Positions 1 to 9,034 are shown, counted from the first letter of the stretch. The stretch: DNA of 64,000 bases from an uncultured Pseudomonadales bacterium (GCA_951813295.1 CATOTI010000001.1:806001-870000); one strand, 5' to 3'. Notes: generated by a model from the letters alone, not told the origin. Numbers and translations: made by a program.

Positions 1-380
1 ATGATTCCGAGTCGCAAAGCTCGCCCAAGAACCCCGACGTGCTCTTCTGCCAATCGATGACGATCGAGGACGACGACGAGCGCAAGCGCATCACGTACGA
101 CCGGTTGGGCGTTCGCGAATTCGTGCCCGGTCGCCATCGAGGTCGAACGACCCGGTTGACCACGAGCCGTCTGGTCGAGAGCTACAAGACGACCTCTCGC
201 AGCGTGAGCCAGGAGTACGTGCTCGAAGATGATGATCGATTGGTCGTGACAGTCGTCATCGACCCCAAGGGCGACAAAAAGACGGTCTACAAACGCATTT
301 TTTATCGTGCCGGGACTCGCACGCCGATCGAAACACAAGAAGTCGAGTCGAATCTGGCGGCGCATCTGACGACGCCCTGA
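1..380 (+). CDS. C-terminal part of an unrecognised protein (5' truncated by window edge)
   Basis: The reading frame is open from base 3 to the TGA at 378-380, so the N-terminus lies outside the window. A GTG at 39 and an ATG at 57 are in frame, but the coding-like sequence continues upstream of both. The visible 125 residues are rich in Asp, Glu, Arg and Lys. They end in an alternating hydrophobic stretch (VVTVVIDPKGDKKTVYKR) that looks like paired beta strands, as in small secreted lipid-binding or lipocalin-like proteins. No catalytic motif is visible. I do not recognise the family and assign no function. It sits 62 bases before the esterase gene on the same strand. Confidence 0.6.
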   Translation, partial: DSESQSSPKNPDVLFCQSMTIEDDDERKRITYDRLGVREFVPGRHRGRTTRLTTSRLVESYKTTSRSVSQEYVLEDDDRLVVTVVIDPKGDKKTVYKRIFYRAGTRTPIETQEVESNLAAHLTTP

Positions 381-442
381 CACCACCCACCCCTCGCTCG
401 TCGATCCGGCCTAAGATCTGAACGCTTCTGACGGAGGGCACG

Positions 443-1915
443 ATGAGCGACATCAAAATTGAGACGGGGTTGGGGGCGATCCGCGGCACGACGGGTCCGA
501 GCGAGGGACAGATCTTTCTCGGTATTCCCTTCGCGGCCCCACCCGTCGGAGACCTACGTTTCCGGCACCCCATACCACCCGACGGTTGGTCGGGCGTGCT
601 CGAAGCGACCACGTATCGGGCATCGGCGCCACAGGGACAAAGCGTGACGCCCGGAATGGCCGCCGAAGGGGCCATCGCGGAAGATTGCCTCTACCTCAAT
701 GTCTTCACGCCCGGATGCGACGCCCAACGGCGTCCGGTGATGGTCTGGATCCATGGCGGTGCGTTCACCCTCGGCGGCGCCTCGGCGCCGATCTATGACG
801 GCGAGCGCTTGAGTCAGCTCGGCGATGTCGTGGTCGTCACGATCAACTATCGCTTGGGTGCGCTCGGTTTCGCGCGTATCGACACCGAGGCCAACCATGC
901 GCTCTACGACATGATCGCCGCGCTCGACTGGGTGCACGAACACATCGAGGCGTTCGGCGGTGATCCGGAGTGCGTCACGATTTTTGGTGAATCCGCCGGC
1001 GCCGCGGCGATCGCAGCCCTGCTGGGAATGCCGGATGCCGACGGGAAGTACCACAGGGCCATCGCCCAGAGCGGCGCTGCCGCGCGAATTGGATCACATG
1101 AGGACGGCATCGCCCTGGCCGATGCCTTGGCACGTAGCGTCGGGGTCGATTCGAGCGCCGCCCTACGGCGCGTTCCCTGGGAGAAGATCGTCGCTGCACA
1201 AGGGACTGCCGCGGGGGAGGTACGTGCCTGGGGACCGGTCTTTGGAACCGACGAGATGCCGGACCCGCCGCATGAACGCGCGCGAAGCGGACACGCGCCA
1301 GACGTGCCGCTCCTCATCGGAACCAATCGTGACGAAGTGCGTCTCTTCACCCGCATGGCGAAACCGGACCCCACGCCGATCGACGACACGACGTTGATCG
1401 ATCGATTGAAGCAGCAGACCGAAGCGGCGCTGCACGCACGCCTCGACACGATCGTCGAGGTCTACCGAACCAGCCGTTCCAGTCGTCGACTGCCGCATAC
1501 GAATCGCGACCTCGAAGACGCGATTCTCTCCGACTATCGATTTCGCCTGCCCTGCCTCGACCTCCTCGAAGCGCACACCGCGCATGGTCGCGCGGGCTTC
1601 AACTACCTCTTCACACTGGAATCACCCGCGCGCCGCGGCGCCCTCGGCGCGTGTCATGCGCTCGAGATACCGTTCGTCTTCGGTACCACGGACGCCCCGA
1701 CGCAGGACCGCTTCTGCGGTACTGGCGAGCACGTCGATCGGCTCTCGCGAATCATGATGGAGACCTGGACGGCATTTGCGCGTAACGGCTCGCCGGACGG
1801 CGAAGGTTTGCCCGCGTGGCCATGCTTTTCCACCGCGCGTGAGACGATGATTTTCGGCACGAACAGTGCGCTCGCGCTTGCGCCACTCGATGCTGAGCGC
1901 AAAGTATGGACATAA
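443..1915 (+). CDS. Type B carboxylesterase / para-nitrobenzyl esterase-like hydrolase
   Basis: A 490-residue alpha/beta hydrolase of the carboxylesterase type B family, which cleaves carboxylic esters of hydrophobic substrates. The N-terminal signature GxxxFLGIPFAxPPVG is present. The oxyanion-hole HGGAF is at 104-108, the nucleophile motif GESAG at 182-186 (Ser184), the acidic residue is probably Glu298 (GTNRDE), and the histidine is His405 (GACHALEIP). The EDCLYLNVFTP block near 80-90 is typical. Length is normal for the family. No signal peptide is seen, so it is probably cytoplasmic. The start ATG follows GGAGGGCACG, a good ribosome site. It heads a plus-strand group with DUF427, EthD and SMP-30 genes, consistent with opening an ester substrate before further degradation (inference). 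Confidence 0.9.
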   Translation: MSDIKIETGLGAIRGTTGPSEGQIFLGIPFAAPPVGDLRFRHPIPPDGWSGVLEATTYRASAPQGQSVTPGMAAEGAIAEDCLYLNVFTPGCDAQRRPVMVWIHGGAFTLGGASAPIYDGERLSQLGDVVVVTINYRLGALGFARIDTEANHALYDMIAALDWVHEHIEAFGGDPECVTIFGESAGAAAIAALLGMPDADGKYHRAIAQSGAAARIGSHEDGIALADALARSVGVDSSAALRRVPWEKIVAAQGTAAGEVRAWGPVFGTDEMPDPPHERARSGHAPDVPLLIGTNRDEVRLFTRMAKPDPTPIDDTTLIDRLKQQTEAALHARLDTIVEVYRTSRSSRRLPHTNRDLEDAILSDYRFRLPCLDLLEAHTAHGRAGFNYLFTLESPARRGALGACHALEIPFVFGTTDAPTQDRFCGTGEHVDRLSRIMMETWTAFARNGSPDGEGLPAWPCFSTARETMIFGTNSALALAPLDAERKVWT

Positions 1916-1958
1916 CGTCGATTCGAGCGATCGGCGCGCCACACACGAGGAATCAATC

Positions 1959-2345
1959 ATGACCAACCCGGCACCTGGATTTGTCGACCACCCCAACCAC
2001 GTCGTGGCCATAGAGCCCTTCGATGGCAGGATCACCGTCAACGTCATGGATCAAGCGGTTGCCCGCTCGGATCGGGCTTTCATCGTCAAAGAGTCACGTC
2101 ATGGCGACGTCGCCTATCTGCCGATCGAGGACGTCGATCAGGCGAGCTTGACCGCCACCGACGCGACGAGCTATTGCCCCTTCAAGGGCCACGCAAGTTA
2201 CTGGTCGGTCACGGTCGGCGACGAGACGCTCGACAATGCCATGTGGAGCTACCAGGAACCGTTCGATGAATGCGAAGAACTTCGTGGCCTGGTCGCCTTC
2301 TACGATGCGAAGTTCCCGGGTCAGATCAGCGTGACGCTCGGCTGA
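1959..2345 (+). CDS. DUF427 family protein
   Basis: A 128-residue protein of the DUF427 family, a small beta-rich fold with no established reaction. The family hallmarks are present: ARSDRAFIVKES early on, then YLPIEDVDQ, and YCPFKGHASYWSV with the conserved Cys and His. The ATG at 1959 is chosen over an upstream in-frame start because a GAGGAA ribosome site lies eight bases before it and the upstream part overlaps the esterase gene. It ends five bases before the EthD gene, so the two are probably co-transcribed. Confidence 0.85.
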   Translation: MTNPAPGFVDHPNHVVAIEPFDGRITVNVMDQAVARSDRAFIVKESRHGDVAYLPIEDVDQASLTATDATSYCPFKGHASYWSVTVGDETLDNAMWSYQEPFDECEELRGLVAFYDAKFPGQISVTLG

Positions 2346-2350
2346 TCCAC

Positions 2351-3025
2351 GTGCTCAAGCAGATCACTTATTTCCAGAAGCGTGACGACCTGGACATGGC
2401 GGCATTCCGTTCGCATTGGCAGAACGTTCACGCCGACATCGTGACCCAGCTTCCGGGCATCCGCCGTTACGTTCAGAACCACATCGTCGAACCGTTCGGC
2501 GATCCGAATCTCATGCAGATCGACGGCATCGCCGAGGTCTGGTTCGACGACATCGACGCGATGCGCGCGAATCGCGACCACCCGGCACTCGCCGCCATTC
2601 GCGAAGACGAGCCGAAGTTCTTCGACACCGACACGATGGGATCGATCATCACGGAGCCGAGCGTCTTCGTCGACGGTACGGCCGAGGGCGAAAAGCTCGT
2701 CGTCCTGGTGTCGCCGTTGCCCGGTGTCGAGCCGATGCATTTTCATCAGCAATGGCGCGACGAGGTCGGGCCGCGCGTCGCCGAGATTGCCGAAAGGACG
2801 GGCGCGCCGCGTTGGTACGGCCAGGACCACCTGCCGGCGTCAGCCTACGACAGCGGCCGCGAGTTCCGTTATTCGGGCATGGCGACCTTCTGGTACGAGG
2901 ATCGCCAGGGGATGGCGAAACTGATGAGTGATCCCGCGTTCGGGGCGATCGCGGCTATCGAATCGAAGGCGACCGATCTCGCCAAGATCCGTGGCGGCTG
3001 GGCCGAAGTCGCGACGATCGTGTAA
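2351..3025 (+). CDS. EthD-like protein with two ferredoxin-like domains
   Basis: A 224-residue protein with two tandem EthD/dimeric alpha-beta barrel domains. The first (about 1-100) carries FRSHWQNVHADIV and a central YVQNHIVEP. The second (about 105-220) repeats the pattern with FHQQWRDEVGPRV and GQDHLPASAY. EthD-like proteins accompany ether-degrading and polyketide or aromatic-degrading enzymes; their reaction is often unclear. The GTG at 2351 is chosen because the EthD fold begins right after it and upstream residues overlap the DUF427 gene in another frame. No strong ribosome site is seen, so translation may be coupled to DUF427. SMP-30 follows after 11 bases. Confidence 0.85.
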   Translation: MLKQITYFQKRDDLDMAAFRSHWQNVHADIVTQLPGIRRYVQNHIVEPFGDPNLMQIDGIAEVWFDDIDAMRANRDHPALAAIREDEPKFFDTDTMGSIITEPSVFVDGTAEGEKLVVLVSPLPGVEPMHFHQQWRDEVGPRVAEIAERTGAPRWYGQDHLPASAYDSGREFRYSGMATFWYEDRQGMAKLMSDPAFGAIAAIESKATDLAKIRGGWAEVATIV

Positions 3026-3036
3026 CGGAGAACGAC

Positions 3037-3996
3037 ATGAGTCGAGATTGGAACGAACCGGTCCGTTATCCGGATCCCGCCATCCACGTGATCGATCGGA
3101 GATTCCGGCCGTATCGGATCGGCAGCGCCGCCGTGGAGCGGCTCTACGTCGGTTGTCGGTGGGCCGAGGGACCGGTCTGGTTCGGCGATTCGCGATGCCT
3201 GCTCTGGAGCGACATCCCGAACGATCGAATCCTCAAATGGGACGAGGATTCAGGCGCCGTCAGCGTCTACCGCCAACCGGCCAACAACGCCAACGGCAAC
3301 ACGCGCGACCGCCAAGGCCGCCTCGTGACCTGCGAACACGGCTCACGACAAGTCACGCGCACCGAACACGACGGCACCATCACCGTGCTCATGAGCGAGT
3401 TCGAGGGTAAGCGTTTGAATGCACCGAACGACGTCGTGGTGCATCCCGACGACGGGATCTGGTTCACGGATCCGGGCTACGGCAGCCACGGATACTACGA
3501 GGGCCACAAGGCGGAGCTCGAGTTGCCGTGTGTCACCTATCGGATCGATCCGGACACGCTCACCGCCAGCGTCGTCGACGACACGCTGAAGAAACCCAAC
3601 GGCCTCGCGTTTTCCCCGGACTACTCGATCTTGTATCTGGTCGATACCGGGGCTTCACATTTCCCCGGCCACCCCCGAACGATCACGGCGTTCGACGTCG
3701 TCGACGGGCATTCACTCGCCAACACGCGGGTTTTCTGTGACATGGGCGGCGGGAGTTCGGACGGCATTCGCGTCGACGTCGACGGTAACGTCTGGTCGGC
3801 CGCGGGCTGGGGCGGCGATGGCTACGACGGCGTTCACGTGTTCGCGCCCGATGGCGACAAAATCGGCGAGATTCATCTACCGGAACCGGTATCGAACGTC
3901 TGCTTCGGTGGTGTGAAGCGCAACCGGCTCTTCATGACCGGTTCCCAATCGATCTACTCTCTCTACGTCGAGACGCAAGGCGTGCCTTACGTCTAG
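3037..3996 (+). CDS. SMP-30/gluconolactonase/LRE family protein
   Basis: A 319-residue six-bladed beta-propeller of the SMP-30/gluconolactonase family, metal-dependent lactone hydrolases. Expected motifs are visible: GCRWAEGPVWF near residue 38 (metal-ligand Glu), RLNAPNDVVVHPDDGIWFTDPGYG near 127 (Asn and Asp ligands), KKPNGLAFSPD near 187, and SDGIRVDVDGNVWSA near 238. No signal peptide is seen. An AACGGAGAACGAC ribosome site precedes the ATG. It completes the esterase-DUF427-EthD group and could open a lactone intermediate; the substrate is unknown. Its TAG lies within a CTAG shared with the convergent CoA-transferase gene. Confidence 0.88.
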   Translation: MSRDWNEPVRYPDPAIHVIDRRFRPYRIGSAAVERLYVGCRWAEGPVWFGDSRCLLWSDIPNDRILKWDEDSGAVSVYRQPANNANGNTRDRQGRLVTCEHGSRQVTRTEHDGTITVLMSEFEGKRLNAPNDVVVHPDDGIWFTDPGYGSHGYYEGHKAELELPCVTYRIDPDTLTASVVDDTLKKPNGLAFSPDYSILYLVDTGASHFPGHPRTITAFDVVDGHSLANTRVFCDMGGGSSDGIRVDVDGNVWSAAGWGGDGYDGVHVFAPDGDKIGEIHLPEPVSNVCFGGVKRNRLFMTGSQSIYSLYVETQGVPYV

Positions 3997-6302
3997 CCGA
4001 ACGCGCGTGACGTGACCAGCGCCTCGATCGCGGCGTCGTCTTTGCCGAGAACGTCGCGCATCACGGATTCGTTGTGCTCGCCCAGGAGCGGCGCGGGCGA
4101 GCGGAGACGATGCGGTGTCTTGCTGAATCTCGTCACCGGACCGTCGTACGGCGTCGGCCCCATCACCGGATGGTCGAGGGTCACGAAGAATTCCCGCGCT
4201 TTGAGCTGTGGATCTTCATAGAGGTCCGACGGGCGCGCGACGACGGCCGCGGGCACGCCCGCATCACAGAGCGCGTCGGCCGCGTCGATTGCATCGCGTG
4301 CCGCGCACCAATCATCGAGAAACTCACCCGCGAGAATCGTATCGAGCGCATCGCGTTGCTCGTTCGTCTCGACGCCGACTGCGATGTAGCGCTCTTCGCC
4401 GGCGCAACGGAAAACGCCGTGTGGATCGAGAGCAGTCGACGCCTGACCGAGACGGGTCGTCAGACGACCGTTCGCCTGATAGTCCAGGATCAGAGGTTCC
4501 AGGAAACGGATGCCACATTCGATCTGCGAGAGATCGATGTACTGACCGAGCCCCGACTCGTCCCGCTCAATGAGCGCGGCCGTCAGCACGCTGACGCCGA
4601 AGCGGGGCGTGATGAAATCGGTATAAGCGCCCCACGGCCCGCTTGGCGGTCGATCGGGCCAGCCGACGAGATCGAAGAGCCCCGCGATCGCGGCGCCTTG
4701 TCCGCCGAAACCAGAATACGTTCGTTCTCGCCCGGTCTGTCCGCGCATACAGGTCGACAGCATGACGAGGTCGGACCGATCACGACTGAGCGTTGCCCAA
4801 TCGAGCCCGAATCGCGCCATGGTGTCCGGCGAAAAACTCTCGAGGACGACGTCCGCCCAATCAGCGAGCTCACGGGCCACCCGTTGAGCGTCGGGGTTCT
4901 TGAGATCGAGGGTGACGCCACGTTTCGAGCTGTTGAAGTTCGCCATGAATTGCGCGCGATCCGGGCCGGGTTCGCCGTCCTTGAACGGCGGTACGGTTCG
5001 AAGCAGGTCCAAGCGTCCGGTCGACTCGATCCGAATCACCTCGGCGCCCTGGTCCGCGAGTGCTTTGCCGATCATCGGACCGACGCCGACCCAACTGAAA
5101 TCGGCGACCCGTAGGCCCGAGAACGGCATCTCCGGCGCGTGGCGAGACGATCCCCGCGCCCTCTCGAGTGTTTCGAAGCCTCCTGACGAGCCGAGCTTGG
5201 GTGCCGCGCGGTTGGCTGAAAGCGGTGTTCGGGAAAGCTTCGCGAACGGGCCGGGATAGTGGCGCCCCTCGTGCTCGATCCAGAATTCGCGATCGGCGAG
5301 ATGGGGATCGGCAAGCAGATCAGCCGCGTCGTAAATCGCGCTCAAGAGAATGCCCGCCTCGGCGGAGAAGCTCTGCAGTTCGCTCTTCGTCCGCTGCTCC
5401 ATGAAACGCACGACCCGGTCAGCCGTCGCCTGGATGAGTTCCTTATCGAGTTTCCCTTCACGCATATCGGTCATCCAACGCGAAAGGTCGAGGTTTGCCA
5501 TGGCCTCCGGCAAGCCTTCAACCCGCGCGACCCAACGTCGAAGTGCCTCGAAGGTCCGCTCGCCGATGATTGCCATCTGGAAACGAACGAGGGCGTAGCC
5601 GTCGACACATTCGATCACGGCCGGTAGGCGGAGGTTCGCGACCACAGGATTACCCTGGCCCCGAAATTCGCTCGTGCCCGGCGGATTTCGACCCATATTC
5701 GGCGGATAACCCGTCGCGTTCATGAGCGTCCAGACAACCGCCGCTTGAGCCGAAACGTCGAGATGTTGGCCGCTCCCGCCGCGTTGCCGCCACCGGAGTG
5801 CCACCAACGCATCGGCCGCGGCTTGCGCGCCGGCGTGAAATGCCGCCTGGGGCATCGATCCCATTGGCACGGGCGCACGATCGCCGTTGCCTTGAAGATT
5901 GACGAGACCACCGGCGGCCTCGACTGTCACCTCGGCCGCACACCGGTCGGCAAAAGGGCCCGTCGTACCCCACGGGGTTATCGACACGTGGATGAGATCC
6001 GGAAACTCCTCGGTTAGATCGCCGCGACGACCCGACTCGAGGAAGACGTCGGCGTCGTGAAGCAGCGAGGTCAGGTCCGACGTCACGGCACTCCGCTTTC
6101 CGGCGCCGAGCGCTTGCCAGTAGAGCGACTCGCCGTCTGCCATCGGACCGACGTGTCGCGCGTCGGCACCTTCGGGCGGTTCGACCTTCAAAACGTCCGC
6201 GCCCAGCTCCGCGAGGATACGACCGGCCATTTCACCCCACCGCGTCGTCGCATCCACAACTCGGATTCCAACGAGCGGCGGTTGTTGCTCTGTTCGGCCC
6301 AT
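3993..6302 (-). CDS. Fused double CaiB/BaiF (family III) CoA-transferase
   Basis: A 769-residue protein made of two family III CoA-transferase domains in tandem (about 10-375 and 392-765). It would move CoA between acyl-CoA and a free acid. Each half has the N-terminal LAELGADVLKVEPP / LADQGAEVIRIES block. The catalytic Asp expected from formyl-CoA transferase is visible in the second half (Asp562, in GAYTDFITPRFG). The matching site in the first half reads GSMPQAAFHAG without Asp, so only one half may be catalytic. The ATG at 6302 is preferred over ATGs at 6308 and 6323 because GAGGA lies six bases before it. It is divergent from the chorismate mutase gene and converges on SMP-30 with a shared CTAG. 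Confidence 0.88.
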   Translation of the reverse strand: MGRTEQQPPLVGIRVVDATTRWGEMAGRILAELGADVLKVEPPEGADARHVGPMADGESLYWQALGAGKRSAVTSDLTSLLHDADVFLESGRRGDLTEEFPDLIHVSITPWGTTGPFADRCAAEVTVEAAGGLVNLQGNGDRAPVPMGSMPQAAFHAGAQAAADALVALRWRQRGGSGQHLDVSAQAAVVWTLMNATGYPPNMGRNPPGTSEFRGQGNPVVANLRLPAVIECVDGYALVRFQMAIIGERTFEALRRWVARVEGLPEAMANLDLSRWMTDMREGKLDKELIQATADRVVRFMEQRTKSELQSFSAEAGILLSAIYDAADLLADPHLADREFWIEHEGRHYPGPFAKLSRTPLSANRAAPKLGSSGGFETLERARGSSRHAPEMPFSGLRVADFSWVGVGPMIGKALADQGAEVIRIESTGRLDLLRTVPPFKDGEPGPDRAQFMANFNSSKRGVTLDLKNPDAQRVARELADWADVVLESFSPDTMARFGLDWATLSRDRSDLVMLSTCMRGQTGRERTYSGFGGQGAAIAGLFDLVGWPDRPPSGPWGAYTDFITPRFGVSVLTAALIERDESGLGQYIDLSQIECGIRFLEPLILDYQANGRLTTRLGQASTALDPHGVFRCAGEERYIAVGVETNEQRDALDTILAGEFLDDWCAARDAIDAADALCDAGVPAAVVARPSDLYEDPQLKAREFFVTLDHPVMGPTPYDGPVTRFSKTPHRLRSPAPLLGEHNESVMRDVLGKDDAAIEALVTSRAFG

Positions 6303-6308
6303 GTCCAT

Positions 6309-6313
6309 TCCTC
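6309..6313 (-). promoter_or_regulatory. Ribosome binding site fixing the CoA-transferase start
   Basis: GAGGA on the minus strand lies directly against the in-frame ATG at 6308 (spacing 0) but six bases from the ATG at 6302. The latter spacing is functional, so 6302 is the likely start. Confidence 0.6.
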
Positions 6314-6411
6314 GAAGCGCCAACGGTCAAACACAAAGCGCAGCGACTACTTGCCTCGCCGTACCCCTTTCACTTTTCATCGTAGGACGAGAATCCCGCG
6401 AGACCCAAACT

Positions 6412-6990
6412 TTGCAACGATTTGTCCGGCTCCTTTCAGCGGTCGTCGTGTTCACCGCTGCGGTCGTGGTCGCCGGCACCGCGGCACCCGCACGATCGAC
6501 GGCCGAAGCATCGGCAACCGAACTGGCCGAAGCCATCGCCGGGCGGCTTCAGATCATGCCCGACGTCGCCGCGTACAAATGGATCAACGATCTGCCGATC
6601 GACCGGCCGTTACGCGAGGCGGAACTCATCGATCGGATCAGCCTCACGGTTGCGGGCGAGACCGAACGATCGGCGGCTCAACGGGCTTTACGCGCCCAGA
6701 TCGAGGCGTCGAAAGCAATCCAGCGCGCCCTCTTCGTGCATTGGGAAACCCGGAATGCCCCAACGAGCGCGGTAAACCTCGACGAATCGCGCGTCAGGAT
6801 CGATTCGGCGACCCGGTTCTTCATGCTCGCTCTCGCGGATTTCAACCGGCATTCAATCGATGACCGATGCCGGCAAGCGCCGGCGCTCAACGAGCCGCCG
6901 ACCCGCCTCGACACGCCACCAGCGGCCTGGCGAATCGCGATCGCCGGGGTGATCCCGACGCGTTGCGGTCACGTCGCCGAGCAGGGCTAG
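6412..6990 (+). CDS. Probable secreted gamma-class chorismate mutase (AroQ type)
   Basis: About 192 residues. A TTG start gives a short basic segment, a hydrophobic stretch (about 7-22) and AxA-like sites, so a cleaved signal peptide and periplasmic location are likely. The mature part matches the all-helical AroQ gamma fold: LAEAIAGRLQIMPDVAAYKW, then REAELIDRI, then QIEASKAIQRALF. Candidate active-site residues by analogy are Arg45, Lys56, Glu98, Lys101 and Gln104. Cys153 and Cys185 could form a disulfide like that of the secreted Mycobacterium enzyme. The reaction would be chorismate to prephenate. The start is uncertain: the frame is open back to an ATG at 6301, which overlaps the divergent gene. 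No phenylalanine-pathway neighbour is present. Confidence 0.7.
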   Translation: MQRFVRLLSAVVVFTAAVVVAGTAAPARSTAEASATELAEAIAGRLQIMPDVAAYKWINDLPIDRPLREAELIDRISLTVAGETERSAAQRALRAQIEASKAIQRALFVHWETRNAPTSAVNLDESRVRIDSATRFFMLALADFNRHSIDDRCRQAPALNEPPTRLDTPPAAWRIAIAGVIPTRCGHVAEQG

Positions 6991-6998
6991 ACGTCAAT

Positions 6999-8438
6999 AT
7001 GCTTCGCGAGCCCGACCCGCACCGTCCGCGCTTTCATTTCACGGCCCCCGAAGGATTCTGTTCGCCCTTCGATCCGAACGGCGCGATCTACTGGCGTGGT
7101 CGCTATCACCTGTTCTACATCTATCAGGACGAGCGCTTCGGCCACGCCTGGGGGCACGCGTCATCACGCGACCTCATCCGCTGGATCTTCCATCCACCGG
7201 CACTGATCGCCACGGACGAGGACCCGGAGGAAGGCATCTTTTCGGGTTCGGCATTCCTCACGAAAGACGGCCGCCCCGGACTCATCTACTACGGCATCAA
7301 CGCCGGCATCTGCGTCGCACTGGCGGCCGACGATGATCTCGAACGATTTGTGCGTCTTTCCGACAACCCCGTGATCCCGGAGCCGCGCCGCGGCGACACG
7401 AACTACGACGTCTACCGGGTCTTCGACCCGCACGCGTGGTGGGACGGCGAACGCTACAACGTGATCCTCGGCGGTCGCGTCAAACCGCACGACCTACGCG
7501 ACACCGCGTATCTCTTCACCTCACCAGACCTCGTCGATTGGGCGTATCAGCGACCGTTCTACAACCCCAATCCGCACTGGACGGATGAGAACGAGGATTG
7601 CGCGTGTCCGGACTTCTTCCGCCTCGGCGACAAAGACGTCCTCATGTGCATCAGCCACGCGCGGGGGTTGCGCTACTACGTCGGCCGGGTCGAATCCGAC
7701 ACATTCATCCCAGAGAGCCACCATCGGATGAACTTCCCGGGCGGGCCTTGCTTTGCCCCGGAATCGCTCGAAGACAATCTCGGACGGCGGATCGTCTGGA
7801 GCTGGGTATTGCCGGCGAAGCGGGAGCGGGAAACGTTCGCGACGATGACGCTACCGCGCGTGTTGTCGCCCGGCACCAGCGACGGTCTGCGTGTGGAACC
7901 GGCCCGCGAACTCGAAATCCTGCGCCGTCGCTTCCGCTCGCTGCCTCGAGCAACGCTCGATGACAGCGTACGTACCCATGCGTCTCTCGCGGGCACGGCG
8001 TTCGAGTTGCGCCTCGCCATCCGCCCACTGACGGCCACTCAAGTCGGCGTCATCGTGCGTGCCGCACCGAACGGCATCGAGGAGACGCGCATCACCTACA
8101 ACGCCATTGCACGGGCACTCTCGATCGACACGACGAAGGCGAGCCTCGATCCTGCGGTGTTTCGTCCATTCCCCATGATCTCGAACGAGCCCAAGCGGGA
8201 CCTCGCGGTCCAGACCGCCCCGCTCACGATCGATGAAATCCTCGAACTCACGATCTTCGTCGACCAATCGATCATCGAAGTATTCGCCAACGACGAGCTG
8301 GTTCTGACGGCGCGGACCTATCCGACCCTCGCGGGGTCTCGGCAGACGCGGGTCTTCGCCACTGGCGGGGTAGCCGAATTCTCCGAGTTGCACGCCTGGG
8401 ACCTGGCCGCACTCACACTCCTGCCGCACGTCGGCTAA
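6999..8438 (+). CDS. GH32-like five-bladed beta-propeller protein (beta-fructosidase family) with altered catalytic motif
   Basis: A 479-residue protein with a GH32-type propeller (about 10-320) and a C-terminal beta-sandwich (about 350-475). GH32 enzymes hydrolyse fructosides such as sucrose and levan. The nucleophile motif is present as FDPNG (Asp25), and the RDP stabiliser motif appears as FDP (Asp143). The acid/base Glu of the usual WECPD motif is missing: residues 201-205 read CACPD. Activity on ordinary fructosides is therefore uncertain, and a related or changed reaction is possible. No signal peptide is seen. It starts eight bases after the chorismate mutase stop without a clear ribosome site. 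Confidence 0.78.
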   Translation: MLREPDPHRPRFHFTAPEGFCSPFDPNGAIYWRGRYHLFYIYQDERFGHAWGHASSRDLIRWIFHPPALIATDEDPEEGIFSGSAFLTKDGRPGLIYYGINAGICVALAADDDLERFVRLSDNPVIPEPRRGDTNYDVYRVFDPHAWWDGERYNVILGGRVKPHDLRDTAYLFTSPDLVDWAYQRPFYNPNPHWTDENEDCACPDFFRLGDKDVLMCISHARGLRYYVGRVESDTFIPESHHRMNFPGGPCFAPESLEDNLGRRIVWSWVLPAKRERETFATMTLPRVLSPGTSDGLRVEPARELEILRRRFRSLPRATLDDSVRTHASLAGTAFELRLAIRPLTATQVGVIVRAAPNGIEETRITYNAIARALSIDTTKASLDPAVFRPFPMISNEPKRDLAVQTAPLTIDEILELTIFVDQSIIEVFANDELVLTARTYPTLAGSRQTRVFATGGVAEFSELHAWDLAALTLLPHVG

Positions 8439-8440
8439 CC

Positions 8441-9034
8441 TCAGAACCCACCGCCAGCGTCGAGGTATTCCTGTTCCTCGGCAGTCGAATCGCGCTCGAG
8501 TACGGCATTACGATGCGGAAAGCGTGCGAACCGCGTGATGACGTCGCGGTGTCCGCGCGCATAGCCGAGGAAGCCCTCGACGAACTCGCGCCATTCGGCC
8601 GGTACTTCCTCGGCCAATGTCTCGAAGAGAGCAACCGATCGATCCTGGTCGCCCGCGTCCTCGCTGTGTTCGAACGGGTGATAGAGAAAAACCCGTTGCG
8701 GAATCGTCATCTCGAGGTGGAGGCCCGACTCGACGGCGCGCATCGCGATTGCGCGTGCAAGTGCATCACCGGAAAACGCTTTGGCCGTGTCGCGAAACGC
8801 GTGGCGGGTGAACTGATCGAGCAGAATCACATGCGCGGCTGCACCATCGGGCGATTCAGCCCACTCGAGCAAAAGCCCGAGCAACCCCTGCTCGATCGTC
8901 TTGCCGAATCGCGTGCGGATCTCTTCGTCGATCGCAGCGCCGCCGCGATACCACTTGGTGCTGAATTCGCCGATGGACCCGACCTCGATGTCGCTCGGTC
9001 CGAGCCAGAATTCACAAATCTCGTGCGGTTCCAT
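8441..9034 (-). CDS. DUF924 family protein
   Basis: A 197-residue protein of the DUF924 family, an all-helical TPR-like fold without a proven reaction. Typical motifs are FWLGP at the N-terminus, the FG/GLLLEW block, VILLDQFTRHAFRDTAKAF, and RVFLYHPFEHSED, followed by AL and FARFPHRN near the C-terminus. Length matches the family. Its ATG shares one base with the stop of the upstream CoA-transferase gene (TGATG), so the two are translationally coupled. That link to a CoA enzyme is the only hint of role. Confidence 0.88.
   Translation of the reverse strand: MEPHEICEFWLGPSDIEVGSIGEFSTKWYRGGAAIDEEIRTRFGKTIEQGLLGLLLEWAESPDGAAAHVILLDQFTRHAFRDTAKAFSGDALARAIAMRAVESGLHLEMTIPQRVFLYHPFEHSEDAGDQDRSVALFETLAEEVPAEWREFVEGFLGYARGHRDVITRFARFPHRNAVLERDSTAEEQEYLDAGGGF

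Noticed and set aside
4074..5114. 346-codon plus-strand open frame inside the CoA-transferase gene
   Set aside because: It lies wholly antisense to a clear family III CoA-transferase gene, is Arg-rich, and has no recognisable motif. Long antisense open frames are common in GC-rich coding DNA.
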